Source: Protea cynaroides (taxonomy: Eukaryota; Streptophyta; Magnoliopsida; Proteales; Proteaceae). From it: 64,000 nt of DNA. Positions 53,992-64,000 of this stretch are shown here, piece by piece (the stretch's first letter is position 1; every line of letters starts with the position of its first letter). The stretch lies in assembly GCA_028583415.1 (NCBI GenBank), contig CM053266.1, forward strand, positions 80,854,149 to 80,918,148. Direction: 5' to 3'. The notes beneath the pieces were generated by a model. That model made no database searches. It was not told the DNA's origin and saw nothing but the letters and a program-made list of their open reading frames with translations. The translations under genes and the position numbers were made by a program.

Positions 53992-55660
53992 GTCAAATGC
54001 ACCAATTTTATTTATGTTTTTCTTTACTGATCTAATTAATAAACTGTATCCTGGGTAAGTAAAGGTCGATCTCACAGAGAATGACTTGATTAGAATTTAT
54101 ATTCTACTCAAACTATTTAAATGATCATAGCAACAAAGGGGGTTTTGGTTGGTTGAATTAAATTGAAAGTAAACTGACAGAATTTAAATGAGAAAAGTAA
54201 TAAGATGAGAAGATTCAGTTCTTGGTTCAATCTCCACCCACACATGTAATGAGTAAAATTAATCGCAAAGTTATTCTCTTCCTCACAATCAGAATTAAAG
54301 ACCCTAGATAACAATAATCTCTGTTACCCGAGTTTTTCCTTGCATATATCTACAAAAATAAGCTCTTCAAATGATCTAACCATTGAACAACAATAAATAA
54401 ACTCTCAATATTTAATTCAATGGTAGCATTAAGAAAGAAGAGAACAAGTCAATCAAAGCAACAATCTCTCACAAGCGAAGATTATATAACTTAGGTCATT
54501 TCATTCACAATGATGATATGAAAGCTTGGACATAATCATTTTATCATTGTTTGCTACTTGTGATTGAAAACAGGACGATTAAGAATCACAATTTCTAGAT
54601 TTAGCAATCAATATCAATCTAACCGATTCAACAGGCCATTACTGAATTATTCAGACAAACATCATAGATAAAGGAGAAGAATGAAATACACAATTCCAAT
54701 TATAATAAAAAAAAAAAAAACAACATTACTCAAAAGCGATTACACCATTGACATGAGTTTAGGCTTCAAAATCCCTTGAACCATATGAGAAAACTAGCTA
54801 GACATTATAATTCTTTCAAAAAGATATATAGAAGAAAAATCATAGAGAGAGAGAGATCAAAATTTCTAGCCAAAGAGAGAGAGAGACTATCTTCAACACC
54901 AATGCTCTCTTTATAAAAAGTACTGGCAATCCTTTGTAGCTTAATATTCTTTCTTTATTTAGAATTCTAAAACTGTAGAGTTTCCTTCTTCCCATGGAGT
55001 CTTCTAGAATGGTAGTTTCCATATCTGACTCAAATACCAAATGAATTCTACATATTCTTCAGCTTTCCTAACTTGAGTAGAAAACACTTTATGAAAATTT
55101 CATCTACCGTTGAATGCTTTAATCAGATCATGCAACTACTCCAATTTAGATTCGGATCAACTTCCCAGACCAGATTTCAAAATAACATTTGGGGGCTCAC
55201 ACGAACTCGAATTTTTACCCATAATATCATTCTATAAAGTTTGAGAAGTCCCTACAATTAACTAAAGACCACTTTTAAATTATAAAACTCTTACAACATC
55301 AAAAACCTACATAAAACTTAGAACATCAATATTAAGAATATTAGAATTTTCTTATCTTTTAGCATTTAATTCACAAAGTCTCTAAAATATATCAAACTTA
55401 TAAATTAAATTCTAATAAACTCAGTAAAGCCTAAAACATATTAAAAAGCATAGTGCAAAGGGAATAAAAATATAGCAATCACACATTTATCACATACCGC
55501 CACACTTAGCTTTTGCCATCCTCGGGCAAAATTAAAATTAAGCAAACTTTTCTTATTTTCAACCCAATGGAATTCAAAGAATATGCATATCAAAAATCAA
55601 AAACCAGCTCAATAAATCAAGAGACACCATATGTCATAGTCGAAGGTCACTTAGTAAACA
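53992..55660 (-). mobile_element. LTR (53992-55492) and polypurine tract of minus-strand element G, interior lost
   Basis: On the minus strand a purine-rich site GCTAAGTGTGGCGGTATG (around 55495-55512) precedes TGATAAATGTGTGATTG, and the segment ends GTGCATTTGACA at 53992, giving a 1.5-kb TG...CA LTR. The 'AAGTGTGG(G)GGTA' tract with a GAGGATGGCAAAAGCTAAG context is typical of several plant Ty3/gypsy 3' ends. Only about 150 bases of interior remain before L1 sequence starts near 55660. The other LTR and the target duplication are not visible. Confidence 0.6.
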
Positions 55661-58036
55661 TAAGCAACCCCTCTGGTGGTCATCTACTTTCGGAGGTAGG
55701 GTTTGATTCCGATGTGGGGAGAAGGGTTGATAGTCGAGCAGGGAATACTGGTGGTATGAATAATGGCGATGGGATTGTTTGGCTGGAGATTTTTAATCCT
55801 ATTGGGAATAGGATTCCATTGAGGGTTTCTGGTTTTGATCTAATGATGGAGGAATCTCTCAGAATGATTACTGAAAGAATGGCTTTGGAGCTTTTTCCTC
55901 ATGTTGATTCGACTGGGGTTCCAAATACAACTTCCACAGTTAGGGTTTCAGAATCGGCTGGTTTTTCCAATACAGTTTCCTCAGTTAAGGTTTCTGAGGC
56001 CGAGAATGGGCTTGTTTCGCCGGATGTTGATGGTAGTTCACAATGCCATGCGGGTGTTGCGTCTCAGGGAACGATTACTATGGATCAGGGGCATCTGTCA
56101 CGAGTGGATGAAGGTGTGCCGATGGGTTGTCTACCCTTGCTGGACGCACTGCTAAGGTTTTTAGAGCAGGTGCAGGATGCTCTGCTGCTAGGCTTTCTAT
56201 TTCTACAGTGGAAAACCCAGGTTCTTCTAGAGTTCCATCTTTGGTTGGGGAGATTGGAAGGCTTAATGATCCTATGATGGTGGAGGTAGCTGTTTGTAGA
56301 CTGGAGAATATGGTGCGGGAACCTTCAATCTTTGCTCCTGCAGTCGCGGGTGATGCTAATGCTTTTGTTAGGGTTACGGCTATGCATGTTACGGAAAATA
56401 GAAGGGATCAGACTGTAGCTAATGATGGATTACCAAGGGCTGGAATCCGTAACGGAGGACGCAAGAGACAGCGATTTGCATGGAGGGAGAAACGCAAGGC
56501 TGTTGATGATGGGGTTAATGCCAATGATGGCACAGCTATCAGAGTTCAATCTTGCAAGAAGGAAGGGAATCATCTGCTGCTACAAGATCGTTTGCTAATG
56601 TTGCGAGAGGATTCCATGCAGATCCAATTGAAAATCAGTCGGTACCAACTTTTGTGGCGGGTATACCCAAGGTCATGATCCCACAGGCTGCCTATGAAAG
56701 GTAGTTAAAGAAATATGAAACAGCCTTGATGGGCGTGTGGATTCAAGGGAATTAACGACGGCGATGATTGTGGAGTCTTGTAGGAATCAATGGGGTAATA
56801 TTGGCTTTGAATTGATCTCTTTAGGAAAGGGTTTTTACACATTTCGATTTAATAACGAGCGTTACAAAATGTTTGTCTGGAGGAGAGGCCTTACGAGGGT
56901 AAATGGTCAATTTATGAGATTTCAGAATTGGGAACCGAACTTTAATGTCATAACCCAAAATTTATCTCGTAACCTGAAATGGGCTCGTTTTCCAAATCTA
57001 CCTCATGATTATTGGGAATAGTCTATACTGTATTCCATTGCCCAAACAATTGGAAGACCAATTGAGATGGATCGTATGACACAGAGTGGTGCTCTAGGCC
57101 GGTATGCTAGAGTGAGGGTGGAAGTGGACAGGAACACTCCAAAGAGGACTGAAATCTTAGTTGGGAAACTTCACCACAGCTCGGGACAAAAGCTTCTCCT
57201 CAAGCAAGAAGTTATTTATGAGGAGCCACCCCCGAAGTTACTCATTGTTTGAGATTTGGTCATACTGTAGAAAACTGCAAGTTGTTGAAGAATAAAGATG
57301 GGGAGGCGGAAATTATTGGAGGCCGTGCTAGCAAGGATGTTGCAGGTAGTGAGGGACCTAGTAATCAGGTCAATCTAGGGACTGAAGTGCCGAATGCTTC
57401 TGTTAAGGAAGCTGCTAATCATATGCCTGCAATTCATGTTAAGCAAACAAATGTGTTGCATGCGGTGGCTCACAATGAGTCGATTTCTGCATGAAAGGCT
57501 AATGTTCGAGAGGTTCCAGATTTGAGTCGGGTTGTAGTTCAGTCTAGGGCTGATGTGTCTGATAATGAAAGGAGTGAGTCGGATGCTTCTTCAATGAACA
57601 GGAGGGTGCTTCTAATGATGATTCGGTGCTACATCATACTCACTCTAAGGAAGCACAGCCATCTCCATTTAATGAACGAGAGGATAACACTGTTGTAGAC
57701 CCTATCACTACTATTCCCGGGTCTGGTAGTGGTACGGTTTTGCGGACTGATGTGGGTTCTGTTGAGGTTTCATTTAGTGAATTGGAAAGAGTGGATGCTA
57801 TGTTGGCTGGGGAGGCTATTAATGAAACATTCTCTCAAGTTAGGTCAAAAAGAGGGAAATCCAACAGATCTAAGGAGGCTGACGCAACCTTGAATGAGCG
57901 GCCAGCTACAGAATCCAGAAGGGGAAGAGGCAGACCTGGTAATGACCAGGCTGCAAAAGGAGGTACTGATAGTTCTAATCTCCGATCCTTAAATGAATAT
58001 TTGTTATTGGAATATAAGGGGAGTCTCAAACCCTAA
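55660..58036 (+). pseudogene. L1-type LINE ORF1 (DUF4283-like)
   Basis: A variable N-terminal region with Gly, Ser and acidic residues (55690-56680), then a DUF4283-like domain (V-E-S-C-R-N-Q-W-G, L-G-K-G-F-Y-T-F-R-F, G-Q-F-M-R-F-Q-N-W-E-P near 56760-56950; I-G-R-P-I-E-M-D near 57050). A zinc-knuckle-like C...G-H-T-V-E-N-C (57247-57280) and a long polar tail to 58036 follow. Broken by stops at about 56277, 56702, 57019 and 57250. It overlaps the start of ORF2 by 44 bases. Similar in plan to 29530-31699. Confidence 0.75.
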
Positions 58037-61000
58037 ATCGAGACAAGCTGTTAGAAGTTCGGTGAGGGAGTATTCTCCTTTTATTATGTGCCCGGCTGAA
58101 CCTTTGGTTTGGCCTAATAAATTTCCTACAATAATGTTGCAAAGACTTGGGTTTTGCTCTGATTTTGTCCATCATAATGAAAGAGTAGGCAACCCTCTAA
58201 ATTTATGGGTGACATGGAAAAGGGAGCTTAAAAAACCAACTGTTGTTTTGTCATCTAGTCAGCAAATCACCATTTCGGTTGACTTTGAAGGAGTAGTGCA
58301 TTTCATAACTTTTGTACATGCGGAGTGTTTAAAAGTTCGTAGAAGAGATTTATGGATGGACATCTGCTTTTTGGGTAATCCTTCTGTGCCATGGGTGATT
58401 TGTGGTGATTGATTTTAATTGTTGTTTGTCTGCTCACGAAAAAATTGGTCCGGGTGCTTTTAACTCTGCTGCTGCTGATGAGTTCCAGGCATGCCTTGAT
58501 TCTATCCCAGTTGCAGTCATTCCTCCGGTGGGGTTAAAATTCATGTGGACCAATAAAAGGATCATTGGCAATGTTTAGGCAGTGCTTGACAGGAGTTGTT
58601 GCAATGATGCATGGTTATGCAGGTATGAAGAAAGTTTTCAAAGAGTTTTACCCCAGACTGTGTCTGATCATTGTGCTTTAGTTATTGGGTGCAATTCTGT
58701 ACCTAGGCCAACCAATATCCCATTCAGAGTGCAAGGTTCTGGATGGAACATGACTCTTATAAAGAGGTAGTGGGTAAAGCTTGGATGGTTCCAGTGGTTG
58801 GAAACCCCTACTACATTCTATTCCAAAAGTTGAAGAAACTGAAGCTGATTCTTAAGCATTAGTCTCAGGAATTTTTTCCAAGAATATCGGATGAGATTAA
58901 AAATTCCAGATGTGAGTTGGAGGATACTTAAGAAACTATACAAGTGGTGGGTATGAATGAAACTCTTTTGGAGGCTGAAAGTGTGGCACAGAAGCGATTA
59001 GAAAATGCATTGGACCTGGAAGAGTCCCTTTGGAAGGAAAAATCTAGAGTGCAATGGCTGAAAAATGGGGATAAGAACACTAGCTTCTACCATAACTACG
59101 TAAAAGGTAGAAGAGGAAGGAACATCATAAGGATTCTGCGAAGGGAGGATGGATCCATGATTGATGATTAGGAGGTATCAAAAAGCATTTTTTAAGTTTC
59201 TATGAAAAGCTTCATTGTGGTGTTGGTCATTCAGTTTGCCACAGCTTATTGAAGGCTATTCCAAAGCTGGTCAGTGATGAAACTTCTAAGGATCTAGATG
59301 CCATGCCAATCTAGATGCCATGCCAACGAGGGAGGAAATTAAGAATGCTGTTTTTAATCTCAATCTAGACGGTGCCCTGGTCCAGATGGATTTCCAGGTA
59401 AATTTTACCAGGTGTGTTGGGATATTATTGCAAAAGATGTATGCAAGGCTATTTGGTCATTCTTTAAAACTTATTCTCTTCCTCCTGGCATAAATAATAA
59501 TTTTATTACTTTGGTGACAAAAATTATTGGAGCTTCCAAGCTTACTAACTATAGACCTATTTGTGTTGGGAATTTTATGTATAAGATTTTATCCAAAATC
59601 CTTTTTGTGAGATTAGGGAAGTTCATGGGTAGTTTGATATCTAAAGAGCAAGGGGCTTTTGTGGAGGGAAGAGTAATTCAAACTAACATTGGATTGGCAT
59701 CTGAACTTTCAGGTCTAATGAAAAGAAGGTCAAAGAAAGGGAATATGGCACTTAAGTTGGATATCCAGAAGGCGTTTGATACTTTGGAATGGTCGTATCC
59801 TTTTTATGTTTTAAGGAGTTTTGGTTTCTCTAATACCTTCACTACTAGGCTTACTACTATGTTGAGCTCAGCAAGGAAGTCCATAATGGTTAATGGAGGT
59901 CATATTGGATACTTCAGCACATCTAGAGGTTTGAGGCAGAGCGACCCATTGTCTCAATGTTATTTGTTCTAGCTGAAGAAGTCTTATGCAGGAGCCTGAA
60001 GAATATGGTGATCAAGAAAGAGATTAATCCAATCTATTGGAGAAATGTAACAGTTCCATCTCATTTATTTTTTGCAAATGATATTCTTTTGTATCTCTAG
60101 GCCAGGCTTGTTGATGTGAGGAAATTAAAAGTGCTGCTAGAGGCTTATTCAGATTACTCAGGGCAGAGGATTAATCCTAACAAAAGCAAAAGCTTCTATT
60201 ATAGTGTTTCAAACATAAGGAAGGGGAAAATGCAAGAGTGCCTAGGGTTCACTGAAGGTAAGTTACCTACTAAATATCTGGGAGTGGAAATATTTAGTGG
60301 GAGAATCAAGAAAGAAATATTTCTTCCAATGCTTGATAAGTTGAAATCTAAATTCTCTGTTTGGCATGGTAGACTCTTTTCCATGGCTGGTAGGGTTGAG
60401 CTAGTGCAGTATGTGCTTTGTAGCACTTTTATACACTCTTTCTCAATCTATAAATGGCCAACAACGATGCTTCAGCAAGTTGAAAGATGGATGAGGAACT
60501 TTATATGGAGTGGGGACCCCCATAAAAGAACAGCTGTAACTGTTAAATGGAGCATGGTTTGTAAACCAAAGGAGGAAGGAGGGCTTGGGATAAGAAGTCT
60601 AAAGGATACTAATAAAGCTCTGTTATCTAAGATGGCATGGAATGTGATAATTGGCACATCCTTGCTTGATAATTTATTGAGGAAAAGGTACCTCCTACAA
60701 AATGGTTCTATAAATCCTAAACATAGTCAAGACTATTCTATGGTTTGGAAAAGTCTATTATTAGTTTGGGATTGGACAGCAAAGCATATTAGATGCCTCG
60801 TGGGAAGTGGAAGGGCAATTAATTTCTGGACCGATTGTTGGATTGGATCATATACAGCTGCAGACTACTTAAATTTGAGCCATTATGATGTCTATAATCT
60901 AAATGACAAGGTATGTGATTATGTTGTAGATGGAGAATGGAACTTACCTTTTGTCCCTTCTACTAGGCTAAAACATCTTTTGGCTCTTATTAGAGAGATT

Positions 61001-61437
61001 CCTATTATTAAAGGGGGAGTGGACAAACCAGTATGGGACCTCACCACTTCAGGGATATTTACTGTTTCTTCTATTCATTATGCCACGAGGCATTTCCCTA
61101 GACCAGCTTGGTCAGCAGCTGTGTGGAATAAAGTTCTCTCACCTAACTTACCCAAAAAAAAAAAAGTTCTCTCACCTTGTGCCTCTATTTTTGGATAGAG
61201 ATGGTGTCTTGCTAGAATACCTACTGATGATGCTGTTAGAAGGAAGCAAGTGCCGATAGTGTCACGTTGCTATCTTTGTTATGGTCAGATAGAGACTTTC
61301 AGCCATATTTTTCTTGATTGCAACTTTGCGGTCCATATATGGAGGATGGTTCTGTCAGTCTATGGAATGAGCTGCACCGGGTTTCACTCTCATGATGAGC
61401 TGCTTACCTAGTGGCTAAGGAAAAAAAGGATTGTACC
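57993..61437 (+). pseudogene. L1-type LINE ORF2 (endonuclease, RT, zf-RVT), inactivated
   Basis: The ATG at 57993 starts M-N-I-C-Y-W-N-I-R-G-V, the endonuclease. The S-D-H-C-A-L motif is present near 58660. V-I-C-G-D is followed by a stop caused by what looks like a TGAT duplication at 58405-58412. RT has N-Y-R-P-I-C-V-G, K-L-D-I-Q-K-A-F-D, G-L-R-Q-S-D-P-L-S and a catalytic box F-A-N-D (AAT at 60077-60079) in place of F-A-D-D, so the enzyme would be dead even if frames were intact. An open stretch 60116-61198 covers thumb and linker. zf-RVT is C-Y-L-C...H-I-F-L-D-C at 61270-61323. The LINE is cut by the LTR at 61438. Confidence 0.88.
61129..61176 (+). repeat. Minimal LINE-tail insertion with target duplication
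   Basis: AAGTTCTCTCACCT, then a short ACTTACCC, then 12 A, then GTTCTCTCACCT again. The insert resembles the last bases of the L1 3' end seen at 44366 (TTTTACCC then A-run). It splits the zf-RVT reading frame. Confidence 0.6.
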
Positions 61438-63777
61438 TGTCACACCCCAATTCTGATCCAACCAGAATAGTGTGAGTGAACCGTCATTGAACCAACGGTT
61501 CACACCAGGATATCGAATAGGCCATGTCCACTCATACAAACCATTACACATAACCACAATCAGAATATAAATATACAGCGGAAGACTTTAAATAGAATGA
61601 ACTGAGTATCTATTGATAATTTAAATAAATATCCTATTATCCAAATTCAAACACATAAAATAATATCCGTACATCCATTTAATCCAACCGAAAATAACTG
61701 AAAGAAATAAATAAAATCCGATCAAAGGTACACGCAGAAAGGGCACTCGCATGAAGCGTCATGCTCGTCCTCTCCTGCTTGCACATCCAGAGCAGCTACA
61801 CCTCCATACGCCGGAGCGTTCATGTAGTCATCCACCGTGTAACCTGCATCAGCATCTAAAAATAATGTATATACAAAGGGTGAGCTCACAACACAGCTCA
61901 GTAAGACAATCAGACAGTTTCACAATATTATGCATGAGTAACAATCATTTTATGCTGTGGTCTGGTTTTAAGTTTGCAATGTGCTATAGAAAGGTTTGGT
62001 GGCCCCCGCACCTCTATACACGAGTGTGTGGCACCTCATGGATCACACCCCCATTGGCCCACATGCACCCACCATGGAATAGAGATAGAGCTAAGATACC
62101 CCCGTACCTCCCCTGATACTCTACCCATACCAGTACCTAAGCCCCTACTGGCCAGGGCTCGCAAACTGGGCTCGCAACTAACCAATCCTATATGTCATCA
62201 ATGTACGCTCTATCCCAGCACAGCCGTCTACGGCATAGAGATAGAGCTAAGACATTCCCACACCTCCCCTGATGCCCTATCCGCAACCAACCCACTAGGA
62301 TAGAAATAATATGCAGGTAGACCCTACCCCAACATAACTCCCTACGGCATAGAGATAGAGCTAAAGCATCGTGGACAAGCCAGCATCGACTTGGAGACCA
62401 CAGTGTCACATAACCATGGCCAGGCCAACATCAATATCGGAGACCACCGTACCACGACCTTCCCCTGATGCCCCACCCGTACCAAGCACGTTAAGACAGA
62501 ATACTACAAAAGGTGATAGTGTAAGAAGCGATCCCAGGCCCATGCCCCACTCCATACACTAACGAAAACAATCACATGCTTAACAATCACATCCTATCAA
62601 TGCATGAACAATAATAATAACTGAAAGTAAAGGATGGCATGTGAATATGCACAAACATCACATCATAGATATTCAGGAGATTAACAACAACTTACTGTCC
62701 ATTAATTATTAGGTTTAGGTCAGATTCCCTTACCTGACGCTCGTTTGTTAGCTTGCTCCACGCCGCAAGATCCAAACGATATGTCACAAAATCCTACCAC
62801 ATTATTAGGGTTTCATTAGAATATTTTTCTTAGGGTTTCATGTTGGTCGAAAACCAACACGGTTACAAAATACCCTCACAGAGCTGACCGGTGGCATGTA
62901 CCGGTCGCAGCTCTGTGGGGAAGACTGGCGACCGGTGTGGTCAGCCGGTCCCCACAGACCATCCTCCCGAGGGATATCGGTGGCAACATACCGGTCGCTC
63001 CATGTGCAACCGGTATAGTCGACCGGTATGTCTCCGGAAGACCATACATGGGTTTTCGACTGCCGTCGATCATCCTCCATGTATTTCCAAGGTTTCTCCT
63101 ATCCATTCTAAGTCTATCTTTGAGTTAGAGTTATCCCCAACTCATTCGAGTCTCGTTTCGATGAATATCATCTCGAAACTCGAATCTAGGGTTTGACGGC
63201 AACTTAGGGTTTATTGGTCAATTTAGGGTTTTAGATCAATACCTATTTTGCATAGTATTGATCCACCCACACAACTAACATAGGACAAGAAGAATAGTTA
63301 AAACATTTACCGTTGACTGGCGTAGCGTGAGCTTCGTCGAACGGTAATGGCAGCACCTTCTTCTTCTTCCTAGCTCCTTCTCCTTTCCAACCTCTTTCTC
63401 TTCTCTAGGATTTGTGAGAGACAATGGAAATGATTTGAGGAGGCTTAAGGGTGTATTTATAGGCTAGATTTAGGGTTTAGTAACCATACTAGGATTAGGA
63501 AAGTCTTAGAATTTGAAATCAGGCAAGTGGTACCCTCAAAAGTCAATTTTTGGATTTCCACACTTAGCTGCGCAAACCTGACCGGTCGACTGGTACCAAG
63601 ACCGGTACCATCGACCGGTCAACATAAAATTATGTATTATGTTGATTCGATCGTGTTTGGTCCGATTTCATACCTGTTTGTCATCCGCTCGTCCCGTCTG
63701 GCCCGGTGATGATCGGAAGACCTGTCACGACATCAAAACCAAGGTTTAGACCAGATTTACAGAGTACGGGTCTTACA
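61438..63777 (-). mobile_element. Family C 3' LTR, minus strand
   Basis: A 2.34-kb reverse complement of the family C LTR, very similar to 31755-34083. On the minus strand: TGTAAGACCC at 63777, ACCGGT array (63570-63630), TATA box 63461-63454, second array (62880-63030), exon b 62793-62734, exon c 61855-61722, terminal hairpin, GTGTGACA at 61438. The flank at 61433-61437 is GTACC. The partner flank is outside the window. Confidence 0.93.
61722..62793 (-). CDS. LTR-encoded spliced small ORF (family C, minus copy); exons 62793-62734 and 61855-61722
   Basis: Second family C copy, open throughout. Exon b reads F-C-D-I-S-F-G-S-C-G-V-E-Q...K-R-A-S between GTAG| and |GTAAGGG. Exon c reads D-A-D-A-G-Y-T-V-D-D-Y-M-N-A-P-A-Y and ends E-D-E-H-D-A-S-C-E-C-P-F-C-V-Y-L, stop. 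Both family C copies keep exon length, phase and splice signals. Start codon unresolved, as in the plus copy. Confidence 0.55.
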
Positions 63778-64000
63778 ACTCCCCCACCCTTAAAATAAAT
63801 TTGGTCCCCAAAATTTGCATGTAGGTTTCACAACTCCCCCACCCTTAAAAGAAATTCCGGCCCCGAAATTTGAACATACCTTGATCATTGAAAAGGTTAT
63901 GGTACTCCTTCCTCATTGCGCTCTCCTCTTCCCAAGTAATTTCCTCCACATTTTGGCTTCTCCAATGCACCTTCACATAATGGATATCCTTGGTTCGAAG
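63778..64000 (-). pseudogene. pol: pol end and duplicated polypurine tract of the minus-strand family C element
   Basis: The minus strand from 64000 reads D-I-H-Y-V-K-V-H-W-R-S-Q-N-V-E-E-I-T-W-E-E-E-S-A-M-R-K-E-Y, the C-terminal chromodomain-like end of a Tekay pol. No stop is seen in this short part until after the usual end. Two tandem copies of TTTTAAGGGTGGGGGAGTTGT, about 57 bases apart, stand before the LTR. The rest of the element lies beyond the window and could be intact. 'Pseudogene' here only means partial. Confidence 0.8.

Noticed and set aside
1..64000. tRNA, rRNA, CRISPR arrays, origins, prokaryotic operons
   Set aside because: None found on either strand. The TGGTATCAGAGC sites are retrotransposon primer sites, not tRNA genes.

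Overview
This is a repeat-dominated piece of a flowering-plant nuclear genome. The evidence is a single plant-type NRT1/PTR (NPF) transporter gene with four exons, surrounded by Ty3/gypsy chromoviruses of the Tekay/Del type, Ty1/copia debris, L1-type LINEs with DUF4283 ORF1 and RNase H, a TRIM element, and captured fragments of plant genes (PPR, FMO, C-terminal processing peptidase). I see no rRNA, tRNA, CRISPR or bacterial operon structure. The species cannot be fixed from the sequence.

Layout. 1-17095: tandem family A Tekay array, written LTR-internal-LTR-internal-LTR (A1 then A2), lying inside the 5' LTR of a family B element (17096-27166). 27240-29525: decayed copia gag/protease. 29530-31699: L1 ORF1 fragment. 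31755-34515: family C 5' LTR, primer site and start of its interior, then truncated. 34516-38689: intergenic, with a G-run/T-run block. 38690-42718: NPF gene on the minus strand, the only apparently intact host gene. 44366-53991: minus-strand L1 carrying two later insertions. One is a 5.7-kb LTR retrotransposon F (45749-51491, target duplication AGCCT) loaded with three host gene fragments and itself interrupted by a family D solo LTR (47331-49567, target duplication AGATC). The other is a composite LTR/TRIM insertion (51815-52457, target duplication CATAG). 53992-55492: LTR of another minus-strand element (G). 55660-61437: plus-strand L1. 61438-64000: 3' LTR and pol end of a minus-strand family C element that runs out of the window.

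The most unusual biology is in the A/B/C/D Tekay-like families. (1) Their LTRs are about 2.2-2.5 kb. Downstream of the TATA box they carry a conserved small reading frame in what look like spliced exons: a 60-nt exon in C and D, then a terminal exon ending in a Cys-Glu-Cys-x-x-Cys tail. The last exon aligns almost without gaps across four families, and codon third positions vary freely. (2) Between the 5' LTR and gag, A, B and C carry an antisense gene. In A and B it has a conserved-looking intron upstream of the ORF, and its product resembles the plant 'putative transposon protein' family. (3) Short palindromic motifs (GGGTCG/CGACCC in A, ACCGGT in C and D, mixed CGACC/ACCGG in B) form dense arrays upstream of the LTR promoter, in the first LTR intron and, in A and B, beside the antisense gene. 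(4) In family A a 70-nt intron-like segment with an in-frame stop separates Gag from protease. Together these suggest an LTR retrotransposon lineage with extra regulatory genes and a self-recognition motif array, possibly analogous to the VANC anti-silencing system of VANDAL DNA transposons. That functional reading is inference.
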